Source: Choanephora cucurbitarum
Taxonomy: Eukaryota; Mucoromycota; Mucoromycetes; Mucorales; Choanephoraceae
NCBI GenBank assembly: GCA_025331435.1
Contig: JAIWNI010000108.1
Span: forward strand, 30,924-94,923
Reading direction: 5' to 3'
DNA length: 64,000 nt
How positions within the stretch are numbered: position 1 is the stretch's first letter; each line of letters begins with the position of its first letter. The position numbers and the translations under genes are program-made. Under the pieces are notes generated by a model. That model saw only the letters and a list, made by a program, of their open reading frames with translations, had not been told where the DNA came from and searched no databases. Positions 25,286 through 37,841 of the stretch are shown in pieces.

Positions 25286-26956
25286 ATGATTCGCATTCTA
25301 CCACTCGAAATATACGATGCTATTGCAATCCATCTTTCATGCAAAGAATATAGTCAACTGGTGCAGGTCAATCACGCATTCCATCAAGTATTTGTCAAGT
25401 TTCTGTTTAGAGGCGTTGTTATTGATAACAACATTCGATTAAAAGAACTGGTGAATGATTCCAATTACCATCATTTTGTTTGGCATCTTAAAGTAGAAAC
25501 AGATACTTTACGGGACAGTGACATCGATAGGTTACAAGGCTCACTATCTCATTTACGATCTATCCACTTAGACATGTCTTTTTGCCACGCTAGATCCTTT
25601 CAGTCCTTTCAGTCCTTTCAGCACCTTAGTTCGCTTTCACTTGATTCAATGCCAATTTCTATGCATCATATCAGTCAACTGTCTGTCCCACCAAATTTGG
25701 AATCCTTGGTCATAAAATTTAAAACTAGATTCACATTTGATACTGATGCATTAGAGCACATACATGCCATGTGTCCTGTCCTAAAGAGCTTAGTGATCGA
25801 AGGTATTCATGCTATATCCCTCAGACATGAGAAGCTACAGCAAACTATACCAGCGAACACAATGCAAAAGCTGATGATAAAAGCTTCGCATGATTCAGAT
25901 CAAATATGTGCGTGCCTCACCTACATAGGCAACAAATATCCAAACATAGTCTCTTTGGAACTAGAGCATAATTTTATGCCTCACTTAGAGCCTTTAGATG
26001 AACCATATCCTGCTGAATTTTGCGATTGGTTCCTTTCCAGCTGTCCACAACTTGCTTATCTACAACTAACTGGTAGCATGTTTTTTCTGCCCCTTTTCCG
26101 AAAGCTAAGAGAGCGCCAAGATACATGTCTTTCAATCATATATCAAGACAGTTTTATAAGTGGTGACTTTTTAAGAATAAGCGAGCTGAAACCTACAGAC
26201 CTTTATGCTGTAAAAAAGCTGGACATTTGTCATGCATTTGTTTTAGAAAATCCACTAGAATTAATTGGTAATGCATGCGTCAACTTGAGTCAGTTGACAC
26301 TTAGAGGAATGGAAATGGAGATTCAAGAGCCATTTAAAATTAGCATGGTATTAGACTGTCTTCCCAACTTAAAAAAGCTGAAAATGGTTGGGTTCGAACT
26401 GCTTTCAGACAAACATATGCCAATAATCACAAAGCATCCACTTGAGGAGATTAGTATCACCAACTGCTCCCTGATTGATGGTTTCTTTCATTCTGTTTCT
26501 AACTGCTGTCTCTATCTCAAGCGTCTAAGTATCTGTAAGACAAGGTTTCTAGATCAGCGCGATGAAGTATGCATTGATTTACAACAACAGGAACTGGATT
26601 CAGTGGAAATTCAATGTGTTTTCACACCACGTATTGATCAGGTGACTCAGCTCTTTCATGTACAATCACAAGCTAAATCGGACTGGTATTGCGTGAAGAA
26701 ATACAAAGCACACATGAAAAGTACACCTGAACTCGCTGAATCAATTGAGCAATTAGGCGCAAGCGATGCTCTGGTTTTGACTAAGATGTTGAGCCAGCAC
26801 CCCTCACGATGGCAAGATCTGCTGTTTTACGCTTACTCGTGTCCGTCTGGTCTGTTTAAGAACGAAGCAATACTTACAGCATTGACAGCAAGCTGTCTTA
26901 AACTTAGATGTCAATCCATTGGCAGCCTTAGTATACACGATATAAAAGTACTCTAG
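25286..26956 (+). CDS. F-box/LRR-like protein
   Basis: A single-exon 556-residue protein. Residues 4-45 (ILPLEIYDAIAIHLSCKEYS and following, with a later LFRGVVIDN) fit the F-box, the SKP1-binding helix set of SCF ubiquitin ligases. The remainder has irregular leucine-rich spacing (LRSIHLDMSF, LSSLSLDSMPI, LSQLTLRGMEMEI, LKKLKMVGFEL, LKRLSICK), consistent with degenerate LRRs used for substrate binding. Residues SFQSFQSFQ near 105 come from three perfect 9-nt repeats. Large families of such intronless F-box/LRR genes are common in Mucorales. Substrate unknown. Codon use is unbiased, suggesting low expression. Confidence 0.75.
   Translation: MIRILPLEIYDAIAIHLSCKEYSQLVQVNHAFHQVFVKFLFRGVVIDNNIRLKELVNDSNYHHFVWHLKVETDTLRDSDIDRLQGSLSHLRSIHLDMSFCHARSFQSFQSFQHLSSLSLDSMPISMHHISQLSVPPNLESLVIKFKTRFTFDTDALEHIHAMCPVLKSLVIEGIHAISLRHEKLQQTIPANTMQKLMIKASHDSDQICACLTYIGNKYPNIVSLELEHNFMPHLEPLDEPYPAEFCDWFLSSCPQLAYLQLTGSMFFLPLFRKLRERQDTCLSIIYQDSFISGDFLRISELKPTDLYAVKKLDICHAFVLENPLELIGNACVNLSQLTLRGMEMEIQEPFKISMVLDCLPNLKKLKMVGFELLSDKHMPIITKHPLEEISITNCSLIDGFFHSVSNCCLYLKRLSICKTRFLDQRDEVCIDLQQQELDSVEIQCVFTPRIDQVTQLFHVQSQAKSDWYCVKKYKAHMKSTPELAESIEQLGASDALVLTKMLSQHPSRWQDLLFYAYSCPSGLFKNEAILTALTASCLKLRCQSIGSLSIHDIKVL
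25595..25621 (+). repeat. Three tandem 9-nt repeats in coding sequence
   Basis: The 9-mer TCCTTTCAG is repeated three times and encodes Ser-Phe-Gln units in the F-box/LRR protein. It is in frame and may vary in copy number. Confidence 0.7.
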
Positions 26957-27216
26957 TTCGAAATACCACTATATATAAAATCAATCTCTTCATTACAACA
27001 TTATACCACTGCTTCTTTTGTTGGAAGTTTTATATTGTTTCTAAATGAAATGTACGAACTGGAAGAAAACAAAAGCTTCTTTAAATCAGCAATCACATTG
27101 AAAAAAGGAAAGAGTCGAGATGATAGATATCATTTGAGTCTGAAGAGCAATATATGTATTATCAAAATTAAAAGAGTTTACAGTTCAGGTAGAGTTGAGT
27201 ATTAGTCTGCTCTGAT

Positions 27217-28636
27217 TTAATTAGATACAGCAGTGATAGTTGTTTTGTTTTGACTTTGAGCTCTATTTAAATGTACAATTTGTTGAGGTTCATAGGATCC
27301 ATACAATCGACTGCATTGAACAGAAGGTGCTGATTTGCTTCTATGTAAGGGAACACATGTATCTTGGTCTGTATTAAGATGAATAGATTCAATGCCTGAG
27401 CCAGAAAAAGAACCAGCTGTACAAGAATACATTGTCGCTTTCTTGTCCAACCTTAGCTTGCCTAAGTAAATCAAAAAGACGTATTTAATCTAGCTCTTAT
27501 AAGGGGCTTCTTTTTTTCTGAACTTACTTCTCTTTTGCGGTGTAAGTCTTGGATTTGAGATCATTATTTCTTTATGAAGTGCTTTCGGCATAGAAAAGAA
27601 TTCTTGATACTGTATTAAAAACGAAAGTGCTTTTTGTGATCGTATGTACTCTGCTGGATCCAATGCATCATCAGGATGAGACAACACACCCTTTTTTATT
27701 TGAGTTGTATCAAAACATTAGTATACTCGATCTATTTTGATTTTTTGTTAACTACGTACAGGTGTAAAGACAGCAGCCAAACAATCTGCATCCATATGAG
27801 TGTATTCTTTTGCTTCTGCAAACATGCCCAACATATCCAACAAGTACAATAAAAGGTATTGGTGTGCAATCGGGAGACATTGAATGATACTTTGTATTTC
27901 TTCTATCTTCTTGTCCAAATCCTGACAGTCTTTCACTTTTGTAAGAAAGAAAAAAAACAGAGTGAGACTATGATTTTTGTTCAAAATAAAATTAATCTTT
28001 ACATGCTGTTGACTTCATCTTTTCATAATAATCTAAGGTAATCACAGGCTCAGGCAAGAAATTGAGAAATCGCTTCATTAGATTAGCTGCATCATGTACA
28101 GAATAACCTCTCCAGTTTAGTTGAGCTCCATAATTATGAGGTGTATCGAAAATTGACTGAAGCATCTTCACTCTTCGTGTGCTTCCAGAGACTCGAAAAA
28201 TACCTTCAGTTGTCATGGCTATTCAATTTCTGTCAAAATCAGTATGGATGCCCTATATGTTCATGACATATTTGCACATGTATAGATGAAAAACCTTCTT
28301 CTTTCAAAAATGCTCCACATTTCGCAATGATAGTTGGAATCACACCAAAACATTGAGTGCCTGTTGTATCGTCAATATATGAAATATTGGAACCGGCATA
28401 ATGAATGGATTCAACTAAAGGAATCCCAAATACACCTCTATCTTTTTATAAAAATTAGACAAACCTGTTCTCGAAACAAGTATCAACTTTCTTTATCTTA
28501 TTTTACCAACAATAGGCACTTTCATGTCTTTAAACTTCCGTGCAGAAGGATGAGCAGCTGTCACTTTCTTCCACCAATTTCGAATCAACGCCTTTTGACT
28601 TGGAGTGAATACTCCAAGCATTTCAAAGGTAGACAT
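27217..28636 (-). CDS. RhoGAP-domain protein
   Basis: A GTPase-activating protein for Rho-family GTPases, which control actin and polar growth. Six exons (28507-28636, 28295-28435, 28003-28218, 27760-27935, 27528-27690, 27217-27461), sum 1071 nt, 356 residues. The domain spans roughly residues 45-245: VFGIPLVESIHYA, then GVIPTIIAKCGAFLKEE, then the arginine-finger segment TEGIFRVSGS, then NLMKRFLNFLPEPVI and AHQYLLLYLLDML, and DCLAAVFTP. The catalytic Arg is in GIFRVSGS. The C-terminal 100 residues are polar, without a recognised domain. The gene is small for a RhoGAP and has no SH3, PH or LIM partner domain. The intron after exon 2 has an unusual GTTTTT donor. Confidence 0.87.
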
Positions 28637-29775
28637 AAATAAAAACAAAAGAAAAAATAAGCATTAAAAAAAAGGAAAAAGACAGATAGTAACATGATGC
28701 TAATTAAAAAAAAATCAATGCCTATACAACTATAGGATGCATACAAACACATAGCAAATTGAATATGTTTGCTTATTTTTAGAATTATGCGTCATTTGTT
28801 TCAACAACAAATCGCTTGTTTTTTTTTTTTACTATCCGGAAAACTGCCTAAACGAGAGGTGCATTTTCTTAGAAAAGTGAAATTCGATGATCTAGATTTA
28901 TGCTTTTTATTTTCTGTAATTGAGAGCTTATAGAAAGCACAAGCTCTAACACTCTAAACAAACATAAGCTAAATTTCAAATATTGACATGTCCATCAAAC
29001 AAGTCCATAAGGAGATTTTTATACCAAAAAAAAAGGATTGGGGTTTGATGAACATGTCAGGCTTATTTGTTTGTCATTAGAAAGCAATATGAATCTTGCT
29101 TGAGATTCTATTGATATTGATATCGATTTGTATTGTCAGCTCAATCAAGAGTCAAAGCAATTATCGTTATCAGTTAGCTCGTTTATTCAGTGGCCATTAC
29201 TCAGGGAGATCTGTTGATTTTTTATGTACCAGAAAAAAAAAGACTTGTAGTGACAAAAAAAAAGAGAGAAAGGGAGAGAAGATAGGCAATACGCAGCGTT
29301 TCTTTCTGCTAACATTATGAAGGGCCTTTTGCTCATGCCTTTCCTTTTTTTTCTCTCTGACTTTCTTTACTTAAGCCTATTATGTTTACTGGTCTAAAAA
29401 TAAAGACACTAAAGAGCATATAGGGTTTGCTGCGACAGGTTACAGAAGAGAAAGCTATTGCATTAGTATAAGAATGTGGTGATATATCCGAATGATTTTT
29501 ATAACCGCAGCTTATCCTCCCCCCCCCCTCCTCTTTTTTTTTTCATCTCTTACTCAACAGAGCATGATCTGTTCATTCCATATACCAGACAGGCTAATGT
29601 TTATGCTTAACAAAGAACAGCGTGTCAGACTGTAAGTGAAGATCAATAGAACCAACCAAAGCACATTGAAATGGCTAGTTTTATTACTTTAACAGAAGCT
29701 TGGTTTGCAATAAGCTCCTTATACTTATATACGAAAGAGAAAAAAAAGGGGAGGGTATCATTTAATAAAGTAAAT
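28637..29775. other. Intergenic
   Basis: Spacer between the RhoGAP start and the uL30 stop. It has several poly-A/poly-T runs and a 10-base C run at 29519-29528. No coding or RNA signature was found. Confidence 0.5.
29519..29528. repeat. Poly-C run (10 bases)
   Basis: C homopolymer flanked by T-rich DNA between the RhoGAP and uL30 genes. Confidence 0.7.
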
Positions 29776-30596
29776 TTAGTTCATGGATTGGATCAGCTTG
29801 TTAATATCCCATTCACGGTCGCCGCAGTCACCACCCTCAATGTAATGTTTGTTCTTTCTAGGCTTCCAGGAGGCCTTTTTGTGTCCATTGGGGTTACTCA
29901 ACTTAAATGGCCAAAGGAACTGATTGACCTGCTTGAAATGATCGCCTACAGTAAAGATTTCATGGATTACGTCTTCAATGCAGATAATACCATATTGACC
30001 TAGATGGTCTGCAATCTGTTTGTTATCGGAAATAGGGATGCGCTGACCATTTAATTTGGCATAGCCACGTTTGTAGACAAGCTCACGTACTGTCTTGAGA
30101 TTGGGTGGGCCATAGGTTACATAAGGTTCAATTATTTGAAGCATTTCAGTGGTTGCCTTGTTGAGCTTCACAAAAACACCATTGTTGATTTGAAGGAGGC
30201 GGAAGAGTTGAAGTACTTTCTTCACCTTTGGGTGGATATCATTGATACCCTTGATGCGAATAACAAACACAAGCTTAGGCTGAGCAGGTACATAGAAGTT
30301 ACCCTGATTTTTAGCTTGACGCCGCAGTCGACACTCATCTGATTCCCGTTGTCGGTATTCCTTTACATAGGCATCAGCCTTCTTGAAGATGATCTTGCGA
30401 TTTTCTCGGTTCTCCTTTTGATGCTGTGACTTTAATAAAGCCTTTTCAGCATCTTTCTTTTCAGTTGCCTTGAGTTTCTTTAAGAAAGTCTCAGGTACAA
30501 GAATTTGATTTTGAGAAGGCGTTCTATCAAAAGAAATAAAGTCAACTCCTCTTGCTATAAAAAGTAAGTGGTTTGGCTTAGTTACGTCAGTGACAT
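29776..30596 (-). CDS. RPL7: 60S ribosomal protein L7 (uL30)
   Basis: Large-subunit cytosolic ribosomal protein. Two exons: 30586-30596 (only 11 coding nt, MSLT) and 29776-30523; total 252 residues, near the usual 244-250. The body shows [26 protein letters not shown]-type RNA-binding strands, [19 protein letters not shown], and [18 protein letters not shown]. The basic N-terminal helix ([18 protein letters not shown]) is typical of the eukaryotic form. The short first exon with an early intron is common in ribosomal protein genes. Longer upstream frames starting at 30657 contain the intron and are not real. It shares a 192-bp divergent promoter with ARF1. Confidence 0.95.
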
Positions 30597-31722
<1,126 letters not shown>

Positions 31723-33420
31723 GCAGAATGCTTCCCTCTCTTTTTTTCTTTAAACTTTTTCTTTTATAATTCTTCGCTGTTTTCTCTTTTTTTTTTTACA
31801 TAAAAATGTATATTAATCTTTCCCATTAAAAAACACAAAAAAAAAAGAAGTACAATAAGAGACATAGACTTTAAGATGGCTTTTTTCTGGAATAAAGAAA
31901 AAAAAAAAGATAATTGAGTGGTACAAGACAGCAAGGTTTATCCTTTTTTGAAGAGAGAAAAGTAACACTGTTAATGGAATGTGTGTAGCCTAATTAATGA
32001 GAGCTCACATGTCTTTTTAAATGAAAGTTTCTTTCGACTTCAAAAAAAAACCCCTAAAATTGTCCGTGCACAAACTTAAGGCTTACCACTTGACCATAGC
32101 CAATCAAATAGTGAATGAATATCAAGCTTTGTCACCAAACACATACTCTTTTTTTTTCTCTCTTGAGAAATTGGTATTGTGTTACAAGATCTGCAATAGG
32201 CTTTAGCTAAGCACTCTATTACTCTTACTGTTGTTTATAGGCTTCATGCCACTTTGTTTGAATTATAATAACTCAGTCATTCATGCAATCATCGGATATG
32301 GTAGTTGTTTATATTTGAGAATGCTGCCATACCTGAGGTTAGATAAGCATACCTTTACTATAATTGGCCTATTCAGAGAGGGGGGGGAGTGAGTTGATTT
32401 TCCTCCGCGGTTTCATCCCTCTGAGTTAACCAGTAAGCGTTTTATTGCTCAAATAAGTTTTCTTTTTTATTCTAAAGCATATTTACTCTCTAGATTAAGG
32501 TCAGTTCTTAACTTTAGCATCTATCGTGTTGGCTGGATATCGATTCAATAAAAGAGAACGAGCGGACGTCACTTTCGGCAGTTACCTGCAATCAGATAAC
32601 TTATCTGTTTAGTATTGTCATCAAAGCAAACACATTATAGGACATGCGCTAAACTGAAGCAAAAATAGAACCTGGACCCTGTAGAAGAAACTCGCTTCGA
32701 TTCTATATGCAGGCGGAAGAGTAAGATACATCACAAGCACTTGAAGAAATATGTTTCCTACAACCTACTTGTCTCTGAGATGAATTTGATGGCCAAATCA
32801 CATTGCTCTTTGGCTTATTTTCATGAACAATGAAACCATTAAAAGGTTATTTTGGACAAATGCTTAGCCATGATCTAAACTATTCTTTCTTTGACCACAC
32901 GCCTTTTAGCAAAGCTTGTGTCTACAATTGCATCAGGGTTATTTTCATTCAAGCTCTACGGGCGATCAATTGGATGTTCAAGAAACTGCCTTCAACTTCA
33001 TCTCTCTTCTTTTGTATGCTTCAAAAAAGCGTCTAGTATGCTACAGATAAGATTGTCTCTTCACCGCTTTATCATTTTGTAATAATGCGTATCAACTGAT
33101 CATGATATAAGACTGTGGAAAAAAGGGATAGTGCTTCATTCTCCAGCAAGAACACCGATCTCTAGAGGTTTAGACCAGATTGGCTTGCTTTGTCAAAATG
33201 TACATATCGATGTAAGTCATGCTCTTTATTCAGTGTAAAATATACCCTAAAATGGCATTTACTTCAATAGATAATTATTCTGGAAGATTTACTAAATCAG
33301 TAATCAAAGAGAATGTCAGTACAGAAAAGAAAAGAAAAGTAGCTAACCCCTATCTCTCTAAAAAAAAAAAGAAAGAGCCTAGCAATTTGGCATGAGTAAT
33401 TAAGCTCAAGCTTTCTCTCA

Positions 33421-33768
33421 CTATACTAGAATGCGTTTTTTTATCTCTCTCTCTCTCTCTCTCTCGTTTTTCTCTATTAGCTCCATATTTGCAAAAGAAG
33501 AAAAAGTCGGTAGGTATAAGCATTGACCTTGCTTCTTTTTCAAGTATCCAGTCTCTTGTTTCTTAGATGATCCGAAATGGACTCGAAACTGATGTTCACT
33601 CCTGCTCAATCGATTTTCAAGAGAAGAAAAGCCGGAAAAACTAGGCATTAAGGGAGGGGGAATAAAATGTGCACCAAGATGATTGCTGAAGATATACTTG
33701 TCTATATAGTCAGGAATCATGGTTGCTCGTGTCTTTTTTACTCCCTTTTTTTTCCAAATAAACGTCAT
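33421..33768 (-). CDS. Hypothetical small protein, doubtful
   Basis: An uninterrupted 115-codon frame. If translation starts at the second Met (33720) the product is 99 residues, beginning MIPDYIDKY. It contains mixed, protein-like sequence such as FSGFSSLENRLSRSEHQF and GSSKKQETGYLKKKQG. It ends in an Arg-Glu repeat that is simply the (TC)n microsatellite read in frame. No family is recognised and no introns or TATA element were identified. It could be a chance open frame. Confidence 0.25.
   Translation of the reverse strand: MTFIWKKKGVKKTRATMIPDYIDKYIFSNHLGAHFIPPPLMPSFSGFSSLENRLSRSEHQFRVHFGSSKKQETGYLKKKQGQCLYLPTFSSFANMELIEKNEREREREIKKRILV
33444..33465. repeat. (TC)n microsatellite
   Basis: Eleven TC units. 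On the minus strand it lies in a doubtful open frame and would encode alternating Arg-Glu. Confidence 0.8.
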
Positions 33769-34925
33769 TGTATCTTACAGAAAAAAAACCTACTGCTTTG
33801 AAACCATGAGCACATCTCAATTGTATCAATGGCTTTCGGCCATCAGAGTTCCACACCTATATCAAAACATGATGGGATCGCTTGCTCAGTTGTATAGAAA
33901 GTACTCTATAAAAACAGGAAAGCCATCGAGGTTAACCATATTAGTTCAGTCTAAGTATACGGTATAATAGTGACGAGACCCTCAACATATCTATCTCTCA
34001 CAAGTAGCACAATAGCTGCTATTCTCAAATGAAGCATTTGGGTTATAGAGAAGTACATCAAACGAAGAGTCACCCAACAAAATTCGCCTGTATGAATGAA
34101 GCCTTTCAGCAAATAAAAGAAAAAAACGCTATGTCAAAAGAATATATGTAATCTTTAGACATAATGTCCTGTAGAGTTGTACTTCAAAAAATAAAGGAAA
34201 AGAGCATCTTTTATGTCTTGCATAAACTCTGACTCTAATAGAAAGAAAGTTAATGGAATGGTCATCATAAGAAGGTGTGTCTCTTTCAACAAACATATCA
34301 GACCACTTTTTCTGCACTCATCATACATGCTTATGCATCCCATTTACAGATACGAAACTGCTAGAGTTATTAAAAATAAATTTTCTATTTTAGCTCAATC
34401 GTTCTGGTAACACAGGGCAGCTCGATCAACATCTAACTATATAAAGGCATATTATCCTTGTTGCTATTCATACTGCGCCAAATTCGACTGTATTTTACTC
34501 TTCTCACCATCTAGATTGAGACGATTTCTGTTAAGCATTGATGGCAAGAAGAATGTATATATGTGCCAACGTCATCATCACTCTCTTCTGATGTGTAACC
34601 CGTATCAAGAAAATGTTTCTAGAAAATGGTTTCGAGCCATGCGCACTGTTGCGATTATACATATTATATCACTGCTAAAGTAAAGAGAATTCTTGTAACA
34701 CAGAACCGCCAAGAGCGTTCCTGAAGAGCCGAGGCTTGATCGACCTATAAGATTCCCCATGATCGTATGATTCTGTCCCTTGATTTAGATAAACACAGTT
34801 TATTTTACATAAATAGGCATGTTACAATGAAATCAGATTATAAATTAGTTGAATTAAATTAAATTTAAAAAGTGAGAAACAGTTCATAAGACATAGGTGT
34901 TATATAAAGAAGCGGGGAAATAATA

Positions 34926-35907
34926 TTAGATGAAGCCGATGAATAGATCGAAGTCGTTGGAAGGTAGTGTATAAGGGTTGTGTCTAATATCAACCATATT
35001 CATTGGCATGGTATTATCCAATGTTAATGTAGAGGGAAACAATACTGTTTTGTCTTCCTCTTTGGGTGTCATCCATCCTTCGAATGATTGAGATGGGTAT
35101 GAGGGCACATAAGGACTAATAGTAGATGAGGGCGAAGAAGAAGAGGGTGATGGCGGGGATAGAGAGAAAGTCTGTTGTTCATTGGGTACAGAAGGGAAAG
35201 GCACAATGATCGATTCGCGTGCTTTGCTAGAGGGTTTTACCGGGTTTGTCAGTTCGTTTTCAACCAAGAATCCCCCCTTTTCGGTTCTGCTAAAGGAACG
35301 AGAAGTTCTTTTCAGCTGTTGTGAACGAATTTGATTGTATCGCGTTCGGCACTGTCTTTGAGTACGTGTTGGTATCATACTGGCCACTCGAATCCAACAG
35401 CAGCCGTATTTTGCAATTGCCTCTCTTAACAGGGTATCTTCATCTGCATGCCATCGCCCTTTGCGCACTTTTGGGTTCAATGCTTCAGACCACCTTGCTT
35501 GGCATTGGATGCCTGTTCGATGTGGGATATGTTCTGCTATCTTGTTCCATGGTAAGTGTCCTTCAGGATGTATGGATTGGTAGTAATGGACTGCTTTGAT
35601 CAATGCCTGATCTTCATGTTCGACCCATCTTCCTTTATGAATATTAGGACTTGTTATCGTTAGTGAGTAATTTTTATAGACTATGATAGTGTACCTACTT
35701 GAGTGCACCAAACCATCGAGTAGAGCATTGAACGGCTGTTCTTCCAGGAATGAAATGAGATATGGTTGTCCATTTATGAGGTCCGTGATCTTTAACTGCC
35801 TTTGACAACAATCGGTCTTCTTCTTCTGTCCACCTACAGTAGAATTGACTTCCACCTGTATGTTTAAAGACACTAAATGATTTGTTGTCAACTAGATTTG
35901 TAGACAT
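34926..35907 (-). CDS. Three-repeat Myb DNA-binding protein
   Basis: A 310-residue transcription factor-like protein. Exons 35699-35907 and 34926-35649, with a 49-nt intron between repeats 1 and 2. Repeats: CRWTEEEDRLLSKAVKDHG..KWTTISHFIPGR; then KGRWVEHEDQALIKAV with a six-residue insertion and LPWNKIAEHIPHRTGIQCQARW; then KGRWHADEDTLLREAIAKYG..WIRVASMIPTRTQRQCRTRY. Each has the three spaced aromatic residues of the Myb fold, arranged like c-Myb R1R2R3. The C-terminal 130 residues are Ser/Pro-rich and disordered, ending in acidic-hydrophobic sequence (DFDLFIGFI) that could be an activation segment. The intron junction gives ALNPNIHKGRW, mirroring ALNPKVRKGRW in the next repeat. Target genes are unknown. 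Confidence 0.88.
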
Positions 35908-37841
35908 TGTATTGGAAATAATAAAAAGAAAAAAGAGGAAGAAAAAAAGAGAGACAGAAGAAAAAAAAAGAGAGAGAGAGAGATCTACTGCTAAAAATAA
36001 AGCTTGAGAGTTTTTATTTAATTACAATGGTAAATGTCTAAACATTGATCTCGTTACATGAGTAGAACAAAGGACAGAACGTTACCAGACTCGGAAAATT
36101 TCGGGCCTCCAGTCTATTATTTCCCTTTTCACCTACTCGAAAAAAGCTTATTTTGATGCGGAGACGGACTACTTTAATATGTTAAACTACTTTCAACTCG
36201 CAAGTGTACTTCATTTCAGTAGGGCAAATATAACACGAGAGTGATAGCAAGAAAGGATGTAGATTCAAAATATACTTCCATCATGTGCTTACAAGATTCC
36301 TTATATGGGACCAATAGAACAAATGATTCAGTTTAGAGTTTGATTCATTTATAGGAGAGAAACTTCTACCAATGAAGCTGCATTGTCATGTTTCAATTTC
36401 AATTTGTCATCAGCATTTAATCCTTGGTTCTGCCACTAAAGTTATTAAATGATTTGATTGGCCTGTTTGTTTCTTTCTTTTTATTTAAATTAATTCGAAT
36501 AGAGAAGCTATACATAGAGTAAAACTTATGTAGGTTGCGGTATGTCCTATATATACACTTTATATGTAAGACAAGAAAAAAAATAAGGTAACAAAGACTG
36601 TCAAGATCGATTTCTTCTGTATGTTGATACGCAGGCCTATATCTTTTGTATTGAAGTTTATCTAGTTTGTTTAGAAAGATTTCGTTTTTTTTTCTGTTTG
36701 CTGATGTAATACACTTTGGGTCTTTAAGGGTTTATTGCATTGCTTTTTCAAGGGGCCATAAATAAAGGCCACGACTTTATAGGGAAACACCGATCAAAAA
36801 AAATCCCGAAAATACATTGGGAAAGTGACCGTTTAGGATCTTTCTCGGTTCCACACACGCACACACAAATTAAATGCATCCTTCTTCAGGTAACCAGGTC
36901 CAGCATGTTTCAGTAGAAATATATATACATTTCTAATATAGGCAATAACTTTGACATGTCCGATTCTTCTTTAGTGTTATCTTGAATCTATTGAAGGCCT
37001 TGGTGGTGAACACAATAAAGAAGCATCTAGAATTAAATTAGTTGTTTTTCTTAAAAAGAATATATCAATGTCAAATGAGACTCAGTTTTTCTGCTTACCA
37101 ATGGCTCTATATTTTCTTGGTTAATATGAACATCACTAAGGAATTCTTAAGAAAAAGATATCATTGATATTTCCTTTCTAACCTGGCTATTTCATGTGTG
37201 TAACATAGGTTTAGGCACGAAAAAGTACTTTTATCATGTGCGAAAGGACAACAAACATTGTGTCAATGTTATATTTCTAAAAAAGCAAATCTACCTCTGA
37301 AAAATCATATTACACTGTATCTTCGTGTTTGCCTTTCAAAGTATTACATAGTGAAAAAAAAATTAATTGTTCTAGATAAATGTGCATTGCTTTTTTTCTC
37401 TTTGAAGTCTCTGAAAGAGCTTTCGAAAGATATTGACATAAGAGTAGAAAGGTTATCTTTTTCCTTTTAGTAGTCTAATCATAATCAATGGGGCCGGAAT
37501 CATCAATAAATTTATCCATCTTCTTTTATTCAATTCAAATGGATCTGAAACTTATAGAAAGAAGGGCGGAGAACAATAGCGTTTATAAGCCAGTCTGAAC
37601 ATCTTTCTCGATCACGCTTTTTCATTAGTTGCTGTTAGTAGTAAGGCTGCTGTCATAGTCATAAATTTGTTTCAGGGCATGTTTGACACCATATTTATCC
37701 AAACAATTGAACATCCGATCATGCAGCCAAAGAAATTATCTGTGTGAAAGCAAATCAAACTTGGACTGTTTTCATGCAAACAAACAAACGAGAGTAAGCA
37801 GCCCAAAATTCCTCTCTCTTTTTTCCTTTATTTCTTATAAC
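35908..37841. other. Intergenic
   Basis: Upstream of the Myb gene there is an (AG)n tract at 35970-35983 in a purine-rich leader (pyrimidine leader on the sense strand). The rest is AT-rich. The frame at 37258-37470 is random-looking. The P450 promoter should lie in the last few hundred bases; an upstream ATG at 37683 is in frame but adds a leader unlike P450s. Confidence 0.5.

Larger units (their letters stand above)
31723..34925. other. Long, gene-poor stretch
   Basis: About 3.2 kb between ARF1 and the Myb gene. Features: G run at 32380-32387, a (TC)n microsatellite at 33444-33465, and one candidate minus-strand frame at 33421-33768, listed separately. Other frames (32830-33082, 34129-34410) overlap on several strands and look random. 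No tRNA was identified. Confidence 0.5.
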
